Source: Polaribacter dokdonensis (lineage in GTDB: Bacteria; Bacteroidota; Bacteroidia; Flavobacteriales; Flavobacteriaceae). From it: a stretch of DNA of 64,000 nt. Shown piece by piece: positions 52,445 through 62,202 of this stretch. The stretch covers positions 2,377,501-2,441,500 of the forward strand of contig NZ_CP101505.1 in NCBI RefSeq assembly GCF_024362345.1, read 5' to 3'. Within the stretch, counting starts at the first letter, position 1; each line of letters opens with the position of its first letter. The position numbers and the translations under genes were made by a program. The notes under the pieces are model-generated. The model had not been told where the DNA came from. It did no database searches and saw only the letters and a program-made list of their open reading frames with translations.

Positions 52445-52993
52445 ATGAAGAGTTTAAAATTATTTATTGCTTTAGTTGTATTTGCAGGTATTATTTCTTG
52501 CAATGACAAAAGAAAACCTCAGTTGGAGTACATGCCAGATATGTATGTCTCTATACCTTATGATACAGATGATGCAGATGGTTTAAATGGTGAGCCTGTA
52601 AATAGTAAACCAGTTGCTGGAACTATTCCTAGAGGTGGTCATCCTGCATATGATATTCCTGATACTGCAGAAGGATACGAAAAGGCAAAAACTGAATTAA
52701 AAAATCCATTAGAAGCTTCTGAAGCAAATTTAGAAAAGGGTAAGGAATTGTATAATATTTATTGTATTTCTTGTCATGGTAAAAAAGGAGATGGTAATGG
52801 ATATTTATCACAAGCTGAAAAGTTTGAAGGTATACCAAGTTACAAGGATAGAGAAATTACTGCAGGTTCTATTTATCATGTTATCATACATGGTAAGAAC
52901 TTAATGGGGTCTCACTCTGGACAATTAACTTATAATGAACGTTGGCAGATAATTCATTACGTAGAGCAATTACGTGCTGATTTATTAAAATAA
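52445..52993 (+). CDS. actE: Alternative complex III subunit E, monoheme cytochrome c lipoprotein
   Basis: A 182-residue outer-face lipoprotein. Signal peptide ends in the lipobox GIISC (Cys19), and a class I cytochrome c domain follows with CISCHGKKGDGNG (heme site about residue 105) and a later methionine (LMGSHSG) as axial ligand. It accepts electrons from ActA and may pass them to cytochrome oxidase. 10 bases after actD. Confidence 0.94.
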   Translation: MKSLKLFIALVVFAGIISCNDKRKPQLEYMPDMYVSIPYDTDDADGLNGEPVNSKPVAGTIPRGGHPAYDIPDTAEGYEKAKTELKNPLEASEANLEKGKELYNIYCISCHGKKGDGNGYLSQAEKFEGIPSYKDREITAGSIYHVIIHGKNLMGSHSGQLTYNERWQIIHYVEQLRADLLK

Positions 52994-53019
52994 TTACAAA
53001 AAGAAAGAATACGAAAGAT

Positions 53020-54510
53020 ATGTATCAATTCTCAGGTAAATTAAAAACACTCTCTATTATACTAACAGTTGTTGGTTTATTAGGTATTGGATGGAGTTTC
53101 TTTACAGCACCAAGTACAATTGAAGATGCAAAAGAAATTATAGCACAACAATCATCACATGATGATGGTCATGGAGAAGCACATGTAGAAGATCACTCAA
53201 ATGATCACAATGCAAGTGGAGCTCATGGTAATGATCATAAAAATGAATTAACAGACAATGATCATAATAGTACTTCTGGAAGTCATGCAGGAGAGGCTCA
53301 TATAGATAAAGAGATGAGTGCTCATGGTGCTCATAATGATGATACTCATGCAGAACATGTTTTACATCAATTGCAAAATAAGCCTTGGTCAGCCTTATAT
53401 GTTTCTTTATTTTTCTTTTTAGGAATTTCTCTATTAGTTTTAGCATTTTATGCTGCACAGAGAGTTGCACAATCAGGTTGGTCAGTTGTGCTTTTTAGAG
53501 TAATGGAAGCTATAACAGCGAACTTAGTGCCAACTTCTATTATTATGTTAGTTGTAATTTTAGCAGCATCTGTTTTACATATGAATCATATGTTTCCATG
53601 GATGGCAGAAGGTACTTTCGATCCTACAAGTCCAAACTATGATGCAATCGTTGATGGTAAATCTTGGTGGATGAATGTTCCTGGTTGGACAATCAGAAGT
53701 ATTGCTTATTTAGTGATTTGGAATGTTTTCAGATATTTGATGAGAAAAAATTCTATTGCTGAAGATTCTGCTGATGACAATAACAAAACATATAAGAAAA
53801 ACTATAATACATCAGTTATCTTCTTATTCTTATTCATGATTACTGAATCTATGATGTCTTGGGATTGGATTATGGGATTAGATCCTCATTGGTTTTCAAC
53901 TTTATTTGGTTGGTATGTATTAGCAAGTTTATTAGTTAGTGCTTTAACAGTAGTGGCTTTTGTAACTATATATTTAAGATCTAAGAATGCTATTCCTGGT
54001 ATTAATGATAGTCATATACATGATTTAGCTAAATTTATGTTTGGTTTCTCTGTATTCTGGACATATTTATGGTTTGCTCAGTTTATGCTTATTTGGTATG
54101 CAGATATCCCAGAGGAAACTACTTACTTTGTAGCAAGATTTAATGAGTATAAATTACCATTTTTAGCAATGGTTGTAATGAACTTCGTATTCCCAGTATT
54201 ATTATTAATTAATAGTGATTACAAAAGTATTCCTTGGTTTGTAGTTATTGGAGGTATCGTAATTTTAGGAGGTCATTATATAGATATTTTTGTAATGGTT
54301 ATGCCAGCTACAGTTGGTCCTTTCTGGTCATTTGGAATTGCAGAATTTAGTGCACTTTTATTCTTTTTAGGAATATTTATATTCACTGTATTTAGTGCAT
54401 TTGCAAAAGCGAATCCAGTTCCAAAAAGAAATCCATTCTTAGAAGAGAGTGAGCATTTTCACTATTATAATATTGAACATAGAGGAGAAGGCTCTGGAGA
54501 TCATCATTAA
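53020..54510 (+). CDS. actF: Alternative complex III subunit F, NrfD-like, with His-rich loop
   Basis: A 496-residue second NrfD-like subunit with about ten helices. After the first helix (about residues 9-29) a loop of about 70 residues (47-116) contains 15 histidines with many Asp, Gly, Ala and Asn, then the membrane core continues (SALYVSLFFFLGISLLVLAF). The body has FLFLFMITESMMSWDWIMGLDPHWFSTLFGWYV-type signatures of ActF. Homologues have a loop here, but this histidine density is striking and could bind metal ions. Ends in GEGSGDHH. Directly follows actE. Confidence 0.94.
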   Translation: MYQFSGKLKTLSIILTVVGLLGIGWSFFTAPSTIEDAKEIIAQQSSHDDGHGEAHVEDHSNDHNASGAHGNDHKNELTDNDHNSTSGSHAGEAHIDKEMSAHGAHNDDTHAEHVLHQLQNKPWSALYVSLFFFLGISLLVLAFYAAQRVAQSGWSVVLFRVMEAITANLVPTSIIMLVVILAASVLHMNHMFPWMAEGTFDPTSPNYDAIVDGKSWWMNVPGWTIRSIAYLVIWNVFRYLMRKNSIAEDSADDNNKTYKKNYNTSVIFLFLFMITESMMSWDWIMGLDPHWFSTLFGWYVLASLLVSALTVVAFVTIYLRSKNAIPGINDSHIHDLAKFMFGFSVFWTYLWFAQFMLIWYADIPEETTYFVARFNEYKLPFLAMVVMNFVFPVLLLINSDYKSIPWFVVIGGIVILGGHYIDIFVMVMPATVGPFWSFGIAEFSALLFFLGIFIFTVFSAFAKANPVPKRNPFLEESEHFHYYNIEHRGEGSGDHH

Positions 54511-54545
54511 TAAATTAAGAATTAAATAAATAAGAAAAGATATAT

Positions 54546-55550
54546 ATGCTAGCTCTATTTTATATTTTTATAGGTGTTGCAGTAGGTGTAAGTGTTTGGC
54601 AAATAACAAGAATTCTAGATTTTAGAGGTGTTATTGCTAACGATGAAGACAATGCAAAGCAAGGTAAGTACGCACTGTATTTTATGGTGTTCTTTTATGC
54701 AATGATGATTTATTGTTTAATAGCAATGAATGTTATAATGCTTCCAGAATCAGCTTCAATAGAAGGAGAACACGATGATAGACTATTTAACATTACATTC
54801 TGGTTAATTGGTATTGTACAATTCATAATGCAATTTTTAATTTTCTTCTTTACATTTAAGTACAGAGGTAACAAAAATAACAAAGCTAAGTTTTACGCTG
54901 ATAGTCACAAGTTAGAAATGATTTGGACAATTATACCAGCAGTAGTTTTAGTTGTTTTAATTGGATATGGTTTATGGCAGTGGAATAACGTTATGGATAT
55001 TGATGACGATGAGGCTGTTGTAATTGAAGTTTATGCTTATCAATGGGGATGGCATGCAAGATATGCAGGAGAAGATAATACTTTAGGTACTGGTAATGTA
55101 AATTACATTAAGGGTATTAATACTATTGGTGTGGATATGTCTGATGTTAACTCTCAAGATGATCAACAAGTAACAGAATTATATTTACCAAAAGGTAAAA
55201 AGGTACATTTTAAGTTCCGTTCGCAAGATGTATTACACTCTGCTTATATGCCTCACTTTAGAGCTCAAATGAACTGTGTTCCAGGTATGGTTACTGAGTT
55301 TGGGTTTACACCAAAATATACTACTGAAGAAATGCGTATGCAATCTGAAGTAAGAGAGAAAACAAAAGGGATTAATAAAATTAGAGCTGCTAAGGGAGAA
55401 GACCTTTACGAATTTGATTACGTTTTATTATGTAATAAGATTTGTGGAACATCTCACTACAGTATGCAAATGAAAATTACGGTTGTAGAGCAAGATGAAT
55501 ATGAAGCTTGGATTTCAGAACAACCAACGTTAGCAACAGTTATTAAATAA
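54546..55550 (+). CDS. coxB: Cytochrome c oxidase subunit II
   Basis: A 334-residue subunit II of a heme-copper oxidase. Three N-terminal hydrophobic segments (about 1-18, 42-64, 82-108), then helix about 125-145, then a cupredoxin domain with CuA ligands in CNKICGTSHYSM (two Cys, His, Met) and DVLHSAYMPHFRAQMNC ahead of it. No cytochrome c domain is fused, so this is aa3 type rather than caa3. It accepts electrons from the complex III cytochromes encoded just upstream, with which it likely forms a supercomplex as known in Flavobacterium johnsoniae. Confidence 0.93.
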   Translation: MLALFYIFIGVAVGVSVWQITRILDFRGVIANDEDNAKQGKYALYFMVFFYAMMIYCLIAMNVIMLPESASIEGEHDDRLFNITFWLIGIVQFIMQFLIFFFTFKYRGNKNNKAKFYADSHKLEMIWTIIPAVVLVVLIGYGLWQWNNVMDIDDDEAVVIEVYAYQWGWHARYAGEDNTLGTGNVNYIKGINTIGVDMSDVNSQDDQQVTELYLPKGKKVHFKFRSQDVLHSAYMPHFRAQMNCVPGMVTEFGFTPKYTTEEMRMQSEVREKTKGINKIRAAKGEDLYEFDYVLLCNKICGTSHYSMQMKITVVEQDEYEAWISEQPTLATVIK

Positions 55551-55582
55551 TTAATAAAAAAGACACTACAAATTATATTATT

Positions 55583-57364
55583 ATGTCAGATCACCATCAT
55601 AAAGAAACATTTGTAACAAAATATATTTTTAGTCAAGATCATAAAATGATTTCTAAACAATTCTTGGTTACAGGAATGTTTATGGGAATTATTGCAGTGT
55701 TAATGTCGATGTTATTTCGTTTACAATTAGCATGGCCAGATACATCATTTTCTATTGTTGAAGCTTTCTTAGGAAGACATCAAACAGATGGAATAATGAG
55801 CCCAGATATTTATTTAGCATTAGTTACAATTCACGGTACAATTATGGTATTCTTTGTACTTACTGCTGGATTAAGTGGTACTTTTTCAAACTTATTGATT
55901 CCATTACAAATTGGAGCTAGAGATATGGCATCAGGATTTTTAAATATGATTTCATATTGGCTATTTTTTCTATCTAGTGTTATAATGGTAATTTCACTAT
56001 TTGTAGAAGCTGGACCAGCTTCTGCAGGTTGGACAATTTATCCTCCACTAAGTGCTTTACCTCAGGCAATTCCAGGTTCTGGTGCTGGTATGACATTATG
56101 GTTAGTATCTATGTCAATCTTTATTGCATCATCTTTAATTGGTGCACTAAACTATATTGTTACAGTACTTAACTTAAGAACAAAAGGAATGAAAATGACA
56201 AGATTGCCTCTAACAATTTGGGCTTTCTTTATTACAGCAATTATTGGTGTTGTTTCTTTCCCAGTTTTATTATCGGCGGCTTTATTATTAGTTTTTGATA
56301 GAAGTTTTGGAACATCGTTCTATTTATCAGATATATTTATTTCTGGTGAAGTTTTACATTATCAAGGAGGTTCTCCAGTATTGTTTGAACACTTATTTTG
56401 GTTCTTAGGTCACCCAGAGGTATATATTGTATTACTACCAGCTTTAGGTATTACTTCAGAAATTATTTCTACGAACTCAAGAAAACCAATTTTTGGATAT
56501 AGAGCAATGGTTATGTCAATCATGGCAATTGCATTCTTATCAACAATTGTTTGGGGTCACCACATGTTTATTTCAGGAATGAATCCTTTCTTAGGTTCTG
56601 TATTTACATTTACAACTTTATTAATTGCAATTCCATCTGCTGTAAAAGCATTTAATTATGTAACCACACTTTGGAAAGGTAATTTACAGTTAAACCCAGC
56701 CATGTTATTTTCTATTGGTTTAGTATCAACATTTGTAACAGGTGGTTTAACAGGATTAGTTTTAGGTGATTCTGCCTTGGATATTAATATTCACGATACT
56801 TACTTTGTTGTAGCTCACTTCCACTTAGTAATGGGTGTATCTGCCATATTTGGTATGTATGCAGGTATCTATCATTGGTTCCCGAAAATGTATGGAAGAA
56901 TGATGAATAAAACTATGGGTTATTGGCACTTCTGGATTACAATTATTTGTTCTTATGGAGTTTTCTGGCCAATGCACTTTATTGGTTTAGCTGGTTTACC
57001 AAGAAGATATTATTCAAACACAGCATTTCCAATGTTTAACGACTTAGCAGATATTAATGTTGTTATTACAATATTTGCATTAGTTGGTGGAGCTGCTCAA
57101 ATTATATTTTTAGCAAATTATTTTATCTCAATTTATAGAGGAGAAAAAGCAACTCAAAATCCTTGGAAGTCTAATACTTTAGAATGGACAACTCCTGTTG
57201 AGCATATTCATGGTAACTGGCCAGGTAAATTGCCAGAAGTTCATAGATGGGCTTATGACTACAGTAAAAGAGTAGATGCTAGTGATGATGATAGTGATTA
57301 TTTACATGGTCAAGATTACGTGCCACAAACTACTCCATTATTAGAAGGCGAAGAGCCATCATAG
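55583..57364 (+). CDS. coxA: Cytochrome c oxidase subunit I
   Basis: A 593-residue catalytic subunit that reduces O2 and pumps protons. Twelve helices; the heme a ligand is in TIHGTIMVFF, the CuB/His-Tyr region is WFLGHPEVYIVLLPALGI, the other CuB histidines are in VWGHHMF, and the heme a3/a ligands are in VVAHFHLVMGVSA. It ends in a soluble tail. Subunits III and IV are not in this window. Last gene of the act-cox operon, followed by a strong terminator. Confidence 0.96.
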   Translation: MSDHHHKETFVTKYIFSQDHKMISKQFLVTGMFMGIIAVLMSMLFRLQLAWPDTSFSIVEAFLGRHQTDGIMSPDIYLALVTIHGTIMVFFVLTAGLSGTFSNLLIPLQIGARDMASGFLNMISYWLFFLSSVIMVISLFVEAGPASAGWTIYPPLSALPQAIPGSGAGMTLWLVSMSIFIASSLIGALNYIVTVLNLRTKGMKMTRLPLTIWAFFITAIIGVVSFPVLLSAALLLVFDRSFGTSFYLSDIFISGEVLHYQGGSPVLFEHLFWFLGHPEVYIVLLPALGITSEIISTNSRKPIFGYRAMVMSIMAIAFLSTIVWGHHMFISGMNPFLGSVFTFTTLLIAIPSAVKAFNYVTTLWKGNLQLNPAMLFSIGLVSTFVTGGLTGLVLGDSALDINIHDTYFVVAHFHLVMGVSAIFGMYAGIYHWFPKMYGRMMNKTMGYWHFWITIICSYGVFWPMHFIGLAGLPRRYYSNTAFPMFNDLADINVVITIFALVGGAAQIIFLANYFISIYRGEKATQNPWKSNTLEWTTPVEHIHGNWPGKLPEVHRWAYDYSKRVDASDDDSDYLHGQDYVPQTTPLLEGEEPS

Positions 57365-57378
57365 CATAAATTATTATT

Positions 57379-57413
57379 AAAAAAAGCCTTTCCAATTTTG
57401 GAAAGGCTTTTTT
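57379..57413 (+). terminator. Rho-independent terminator after coxA
   Basis: AAGCCTTTCCA (57384-57394) pairs with TGGAAAGGCTT (57399-57409), with flanking A and T runs. It ends the act-cox operon and lies upstream of the ruvB promoter. Confidence 0.9.
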
Positions 57414-57454
57414 GCTTTGTAACAAAACTTACAAATAGGTTTTTTAAATTGCAT

Positions 57455-57462
57455 TATCTTTG
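57455..57462 (+). promoter_or_regulatory. -7 promoter box that fixes the ruvB start
   Basis: TATCTTTG matches TAnnTTTG and ends 4 bases before the ATG at 57467, so ruvB mRNA is probably leaderless. A longer reading frame from 57398 would include the coxA terminator and is rejected. Confidence 0.5.
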
Positions 57463-57466
57463 TTTT

Positions 57467-58489
57467 ATGAACGAAAACTTGAATCCTGAAAACTCTCATT
57501 ATTCTAACGAAGAATTAGATGTAGAAAAAAAATTACGTCCACTTTCTTTTGATGACTTTACAGGACAAGATCAAGCATTAGAAAACTTAAAAATCTTTGT
57601 TGAAGCTGCAAATCAAAGAGGTGAAGCATTAGATCACGCTTTATTTCATGGGCCTCCAGGATTAGGAAAAACAACGTTGGCACATATTTTGGCTAATGAA
57701 TTGCAAGTAGGTATCAAAGTTACTTCTGGGCCTGTTTTAGATAAGCCAGGAGATCTTGCAGGTTTGTTAACTAATCTAGATGAAAGAGATGTTTTATTTA
57801 TCGATGAAATTCATAGATTAAGTCCTATTGTAGAAGAGTATCTATACTCTGCTATGGAAGATTATAAGATTGACATTATGATCGAATCTGGACCTAATGC
57901 AAGAACAGTTCAAATTAACTTAGAACCATTTACTTTAATTGGTGCTACAACTCGCTCAGGATTACTTACAGCACCAATGAGAGCACGTTTTGGAATTAGT
58001 AGTAGATTACATTATTATTCAACTGAATTATTAACTACAATTATTCAGAGAAGTGCTTCTATTTTACAAGTTCCAATCTCTATGGAGGCTGCAGTAGAAA
58101 TTGCTGGTAGAAGTAGGGGAACACCAAGAATTGCTAATGCATTATTAAGAAGAGTTAGAGATTTTGCTCAGATTAAAGGTGATGGCAATATTACCATACA
58201 AATTGCGAAGTATGCTTTGAAAGCTTTGAATGTCGATGCTCATGGTTTAGATGAAATGGATAACAAAATTTTAGCTACAATTATAGATAAGTTTAAAGGT
58301 GGTCCTGTAGGAATTAGTACAATTGCAACTGCAGTTTCTGAGAATACAGAAACAATAGAAGAAGTTTACGAGCCATTTTTAATTCAACAAGGTTTTATCA
58401 TGAGAACTCCTAGAGGAAGAGAGGTAACAGAGTTAGCTTACAAACATTTGGGAAGAACCAAAGGCAGAAATCAAGGAGAATTGTTTTAA
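57467..58489 (+). CDS. ruvB: Holliday junction branch migration ATPase RuvB
   Basis: With RuvA it drives Holliday junction migration in recombination and repair. The 340-residue AAA+ protein begins [11 protein letters not shown] and has [14 protein letters not shown] (Walker A), [12 protein letters not shown] (Walker B), [19 protein letters not shown] (sensor 1/arginine finger) and the C-terminal winged helix ([18 protein letters not shown]). Length is normal. Cytoplasmic. The SulP gene follows 26 bases later and may be cotranscribed. Confidence 0.97.
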   Translation: MNENLNPENSHYSNEELDVEKKLRPLSFDDFTGQDQALENLKIFVEAANQRGEALDHALFHGPPGLGKTTLAHILANELQVGIKVTSGPVLDKPGDLAGLLTNLDERDVLFIDEIHRLSPIVEEYLYSAMEDYKIDIMIESGPNARTVQINLEPFTLIGATTRSGLLTAPMRARFGISSRLHYYSTELLTTIIQRSASILQVPISMEAAVEIAGRSRGTPRIANALLRRVRDFAQIKGDGNITIQIAKYALKALNVDAHGLDEMDNKILATIIDKFKGGPVGISTIATAVSENTETIEEVYEPFLIQQGFIMRTPRGREVTELAYKHLGRTKGRNQGELF

Positions 58490-58515
58490 ATAATTATTAG
58501 TAGTTAGTTGCTATA

Positions 58516-60243
58516 ATGAATATAAAGAAAATAATACCAATTTTAGAATGGTTACCCAACTACAATACATCCTTGTTTAAAGGAGATTTGGTTGCAGGAA
58601 TAACTGTAGGTATTATACTTATTCCTCAAGGAATTGCTTACGCATTAATTGCAGGTTTACCTCCAATTTACGGTTTGTATTGTGCATTAGTTCCACAGGT
58701 AATGTATGCAGTTTTTGGTTCATCTAGACAAGTAGCAATTGGGCCAGTAGCAATGGACTCTCTAATTGTAGCAACAGGAGTTTCAACCTTGGCTCTAGCA
58801 GGTTCAGAAAGTTATATCTCTATAGCAATTTTGCTTGCTTTAATGGTAGGTACAATTCAATTTATATTGGGTATTTTTAGCTTAGGCTTTATAGTAAATT
58901 TCTTATCTAAACCTGTAATAACTGGCTTTACATCTGCAGTAGCTTTAATAATTGGTTTAAATCAATTTAGAAATTTATTTGGAGTTGATTTTTTTCAAAG
59001 TGATCAAATTCAATATATCATTATAGACATTTGGGAGCAATTTTCAACATATAATGCTCATACTACAATTATTGGTTTGTTATCTGTAATAACAATCATA
59101 ATCTTTAGAAAGATTAATAAGAAAATACCAAATGCATTAATTGTAGTTATTCTTGGAATTCTAACTATGAAGTTTTTTGGATCATCTTTTAACGATGTTT
59201 CTATTGTAAAAGAAATTCCTTCTGGTTTGCCATTTTTTGGAGTTCCTGAGTTTGAAATAGATCAAATTAAAGAACTTTTACCAATTGCATTAACCTTGGT
59301 AATGGTTGGTTTTTTAGAAACTATTTCTATTGGTAAATCATTAGAAGCAAAGCAAGATGAATATAGAATTAGACCTAATCAAGAATTAATTGCATTAGGT
59401 TTAAGTAATATTGCTGGTTCATTTTTTAAAGCATACCCTTCAACATCAAGTTTTTCAAGATCTGCTATCAACCAAGAAAGTGGAGCAAAAACAGGAATGG
59501 CTGCTTTGATTTCAGTAGTCATGGTTGTTATAACCTTATTGTTTTTAACGCCATTATTTTACTTTTTACCAAAAACTGTATTAGCTGCAATTATTATTGT
59601 TGCTGTATTTAATTTAATCAACTTTAAAGAAGCTTCCTATTTATGGCAAGCCAATAAATTAGATTTTTGGTTAATGATGTCTACCTTTTTAGCAACGTTA
59701 TTATTAGGTATAGAATATGGAATTGTTGTAGGAGTAGGCCTATCTTTAATCATTCTTATATATAGAACTTCTAAACCATATGTAACTGAATTAGGGAAAG
59801 TACCAAATTCTAATTTTTACAGAAATAAAAATAGATTTGAAGAAGTAATTATAGAAGACGATATTTTAATTTTCAGGTTTGATGCGCAATTATTTTACGC
59901 AAATGCAAGTTATTTTAGAGACAATTTAGATGAAATGGCTGCAAAGAAGGGTAGTGCTTTAAAGTTGATTGTTTTAGATGCAGAGAGCATAAATAGAGTA
60001 GATAGTACAGGTGTAGAGATGCTGAAAGAGCGTATTCGCTTTTATCAGAAGAAAGATGTAAAATTTTACTTTGCAGGCGTAAAAGGCCCTGTAAGAGATG
60101 ATTTATTTAAATGTGGAATTCTAGATATTATTGATATCAACCACTTTTTTATGAGAGCCAATCAGGCTGTAAAATTTTACAAAACTGGTGATCGTAAACA
60201 TCAAGAAAAATTTGCCAAATACATACATCAATCATATAAATAA
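58516..60243 (+). CDS. SulP-family inorganic anion transporter with STAS domain
   Basis: A 575-residue membrane protein: about 12 hydrophobic helices, the SulP signature GITVGIILIPQGIAYALIAGLPPIYGLY (split across residues about 30-56), FKAYPSTSSFSRSAIN, and a C-terminal STAS domain (about 440-550) with LKLIVLDAESINRVDSTGVEML. Relatives carry sulfate, bicarbonate or other anions. The next gene is a persulfide dioxygenase that makes sulfite, so sulfur anions are a plausible cargo, an inference from context only. Confidence 0.92.
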   Translation: MNIKKIIPILEWLPNYNTSLFKGDLVAGITVGIILIPQGIAYALIAGLPPIYGLYCALVPQVMYAVFGSSRQVAIGPVAMDSLIVATGVSTLALAGSESYISIAILLALMVGTIQFILGIFSLGFIVNFLSKPVITGFTSAVALIIGLNQFRNLFGVDFFQSDQIQYIIIDIWEQFSTYNAHTTIIGLLSVITIIIFRKINKKIPNALIVVILGILTMKFFGSSFNDVSIVKEIPSGLPFFGVPEFEIDQIKELLPIALTLVMVGFLETISIGKSLEAKQDEYRIRPNQELIALGLSNIAGSFFKAYPSTSSFSRSAINQESGAKTGMAALISVVMVVITLLFLTPLFYFLPKTVLAAIIIVAVFNLINFKEASYLWQANKLDFWLMMSTFLATLLLGIEYGIVVGVGLSLIILIYRTSKPYVTELGKVPNSNFYRNKNRFEEVIIEDDILIFRFDAQLFYANASYFRDNLDEMAAKKGSALKLIVLDAESINRVDSTGVEMLKERIRFYQKKDVKFYFAGVKGPVRDDLFKCGILDIIDINHFFMRANQAVKFYKTGDRKHQEKFAKYIHQSYK

Positions 60244-60304
60244 AAAGAGTAGAATGATGCAATTTATAATCATTCAAATAGTAATAACTAAATAATCGTA
60301 AAAG

Positions 60305-61711
60305 ATGAAAATAGAACAAATTTATACAGGATGCCTTGCACAAGGTGCATATTATATAGAAAGTAAAGGTGAAGTAGCAATTATAGATCCTCTTAGAGAA
60401 GTTCAGAATTATATAGACAAAGCAAATTCAGATAACGCAAAAATTAAATATATTTTCGAAACTCATTTCCATGCAGATTTTGTTAGTGGTCATGTAACTT
60501 TAGCTGAAAAAACAGGTGCAAAAATAGTTTATGGGCCAACAGCAAAAACTAATTTCGATGCTCTAATTGCAGAAGATAATCAGGTTTTTCAATTGGGTGA
60601 TATTACAATTACAGCTTTACATACGCCAGGTCATACAATGGAAAGTACTTGTTATTTACTAAAAGATAAAGAAGGTAAAGATCATGCAATTTTTAGTGGT
60701 GATACACTTTTTTTAGGTGATGTTGGTAGACCAGATTTAGCTCAGAAAGGAGATATTACAGAAGCAGATTTAGCAGGTTTTTTATATGATAGTTTAAGAA
60801 ATAAAGTAATGACTTTGGCAGATGATGTAATTGTATATCCTGCACATGGAGCAGGTTCTGCTTGTGGTAAAAACTTAAGTAAAGAGACTGTAGGTACAAT
60901 TGGTAATCAAAAAGAAACCAATTATGCATTAAGAGCAGATATGAGTAAAGAGGAATTCATTAAAGAAGTAACAGATGGTTTACTGCCTCCACCAGCTTAT
61001 TTTCCTTTAAATGTAAAATTAAATAAAGAAGGTTATAAAGATATAGATGATGTTATTAAAACATCTACAAAGCCATTATCTGCCAAAGAATTTGAATTTA
61101 TTGCAAATGAAACAGGAGCAATTATTTTAGATGTACGTCATCAAACAGAATTTATAAAAGGATTTATACCTCAATCTATTTTTATAGGTATTGCAGGCGG
61201 TTTTGCACCTTGGGTTGGTGCTTTAATCAAAGATATTAATCAACCAATTTTATTAGTTTCTCCAGAAGGAAAAGAAGAGGAAGTAATTACAAGATTATCT
61301 AGAGTTGGGTTTGATAATGTACTTGGTTATTTAGAGGGTAGTTTCGAAACTTGGCAAAAATCGGGTAAAGAAATTGATACTCTAGAATCGATTTCAGCAG
61401 AAACTTTGGCAAATAAGATAGAAAATAATCAACCTGTTTTTGATGTAAGAAAACCAGGTGAATATGCAAGTGAGCACATAGAAGTAGCAGAAAGCACACC
61501 TTTAGATTTTTTAAATGATCATATTTCTGAGTTTCCTAAAAAAGAAAAGTTTTATATACATTGTGCAGGTGGTTACAGATCTGTAATTGCAGCTTCTATC
61601 TTAAAAGCAAGAGGATTTCATAATGTTGTGGATGTTGCAGGTGGTTATGGAGCCATTAAAAAGACAGAAATTCAAAGAACAGCAGCTGTTTGCCCATCAA
61701 CATTAAAATAA
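60305..61711 (+). CDS. CstB-like persulfide dioxygenase fused to two rhodanese domains
   Basis: A 468-residue three-domain enzyme. Residues 1 to about 240 form an ETHE1-like metallo-beta-lactamase with THFHADFVSGH, HTPGHTMEST and FSGDTLFLGDVGRPDLA, the non-heme iron site that oxidises glutathione- or other persulfides to sulfite. The middle rhodanese-like domain (about 265-355) has lost the cysteine (LVSPEGKEE in the loop). The C-terminal rhodanese (about 370-465) keeps it in IHCAGGYRS. The same order is known from Staphylococcus aureus CstB. It likely detoxifies sulfide/persulfide in the cytoplasm. A rhodanese lipoprotein follows after 1 base. Confidence 0.9.
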   Translation: MKIEQIYTGCLAQGAYYIESKGEVAIIDPLREVQNYIDKANSDNAKIKYIFETHFHADFVSGHVTLAEKTGAKIVYGPTAKTNFDALIAEDNQVFQLGDITITALHTPGHTMESTCYLLKDKEGKDHAIFSGDTLFLGDVGRPDLAQKGDITEADLAGFLYDSLRNKVMTLADDVIVYPAHGAGSACGKNLSKETVGTIGNQKETNYALRADMSKEEFIKEVTDGLLPPPAYFPLNVKLNKEGYKDIDDVIKTSTKPLSAKEFEFIANETGAIILDVRHQTEFIKGFIPQSIFIGIAGGFAPWVGALIKDINQPILLVSPEGKEEEVITRLSRVGFDNVLGYLEGSFETWQKSGKEIDTLESISAETLANKIENNQPVFDVRKPGEYASEHIEVAESTPLDFLNDHISEFPKKEKFYIHCAGGYRSVIAASILKARGFHNVVDVAGGYGAIKKTEIQRTAAVCPSTLK

Positions 61712-61712
61712 G

Positions 61713-62081
61713 ATGAAAACTATCGTTAGTTTTTTATTAATGAGTTTCTTCTTTCTGAATTGCAACACTCAAGAAGAATTGTCTTCTATTTCTACAAACG
61801 AATTGAAAACATTATTACAGAATGACACAATTCAATTATTAGATATCAGAACTCCAGAAGAAGTAAAATTAGGGTCTATAGATAAAGCTAAGTTTGCTAA
61901 TTTTTTTGATGATGATTTTGTGCAGCAAGTGTCAACTAAATTTGATATTGAGAAACCTATTTTCATTTATTGCAGATCAGGAAATAGAAGTGTAAAAGCC
62001 TCAAAATTACTAAAACCTAAAGGTTATGTTGTCATAAACGTTTTAGGTGGTTATAATAAATGGAGGGCAGAGAATAAATAG
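61713..62081 (+). CDS. Rhodanese-domain lipoprotein
   Basis: A 122-residue lipoprotein: signal sequence with lipobox FLNC (Cys17), then a compact rhodanese domain (about 30-118) with LLDIRTPEEVKLGSI and the active-site loop IYCRSGNRS, which keeps the catalytic cysteine and the basic residues for thiosulfate or persulfide. It starts 1 base after the persulfide dioxygenase stop, so they form one operon: the lipoprotein may handle sulfane sulfur outside the inner membrane while CstB-like handles it inside. Confidence 0.9.
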   Translation: MKTIVSFLLMSFFFLNCNTQEELSSISTNELKTLLQNDTIQLLDIRTPEEVKLGSIDKAKFANFFDDDFVQQVSTKFDIEKPIFIYCRSGNRSVKASKLLKPKGYVVINVLGGYNKWRAENK

Positions 62082-62146
62082 TTTTGTTTTACTGTTTGAT
62101 TTATAGATGGTTATAAGTTTGTGGCCAAGTTGATAAAATAATAATG

Positions 62147-62190
62147 GAGAATAATTACAGTATATCAGGCTGTATTTATTCTCTTTTTTT
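62147..62190 (+). terminator. Rho-independent terminator after the sulfur operon
   Basis: GAGAATAATTACAG (62147-62160) pairs with CTGTATTTATTCTC (62170-62183), one mismatch, followed by a run of T residues (62184-62190). Confidence 0.85.
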
Positions 62191-62202
62191 TATTTTAGAA
62201 AA

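Noticed and set aside
53138..53470. His/Tyr-rich open frame on the minus strand
   Set aside because: It is the antisense shadow of the His-rich loop of actF, with no promoter or start context.
57398..57466. Longer N-terminus for ruvB starting at 57398
   Set aside because: It overlaps the coxA terminator and -7 box of ruvB; ATG 57467 gives the conserved RuvB start.
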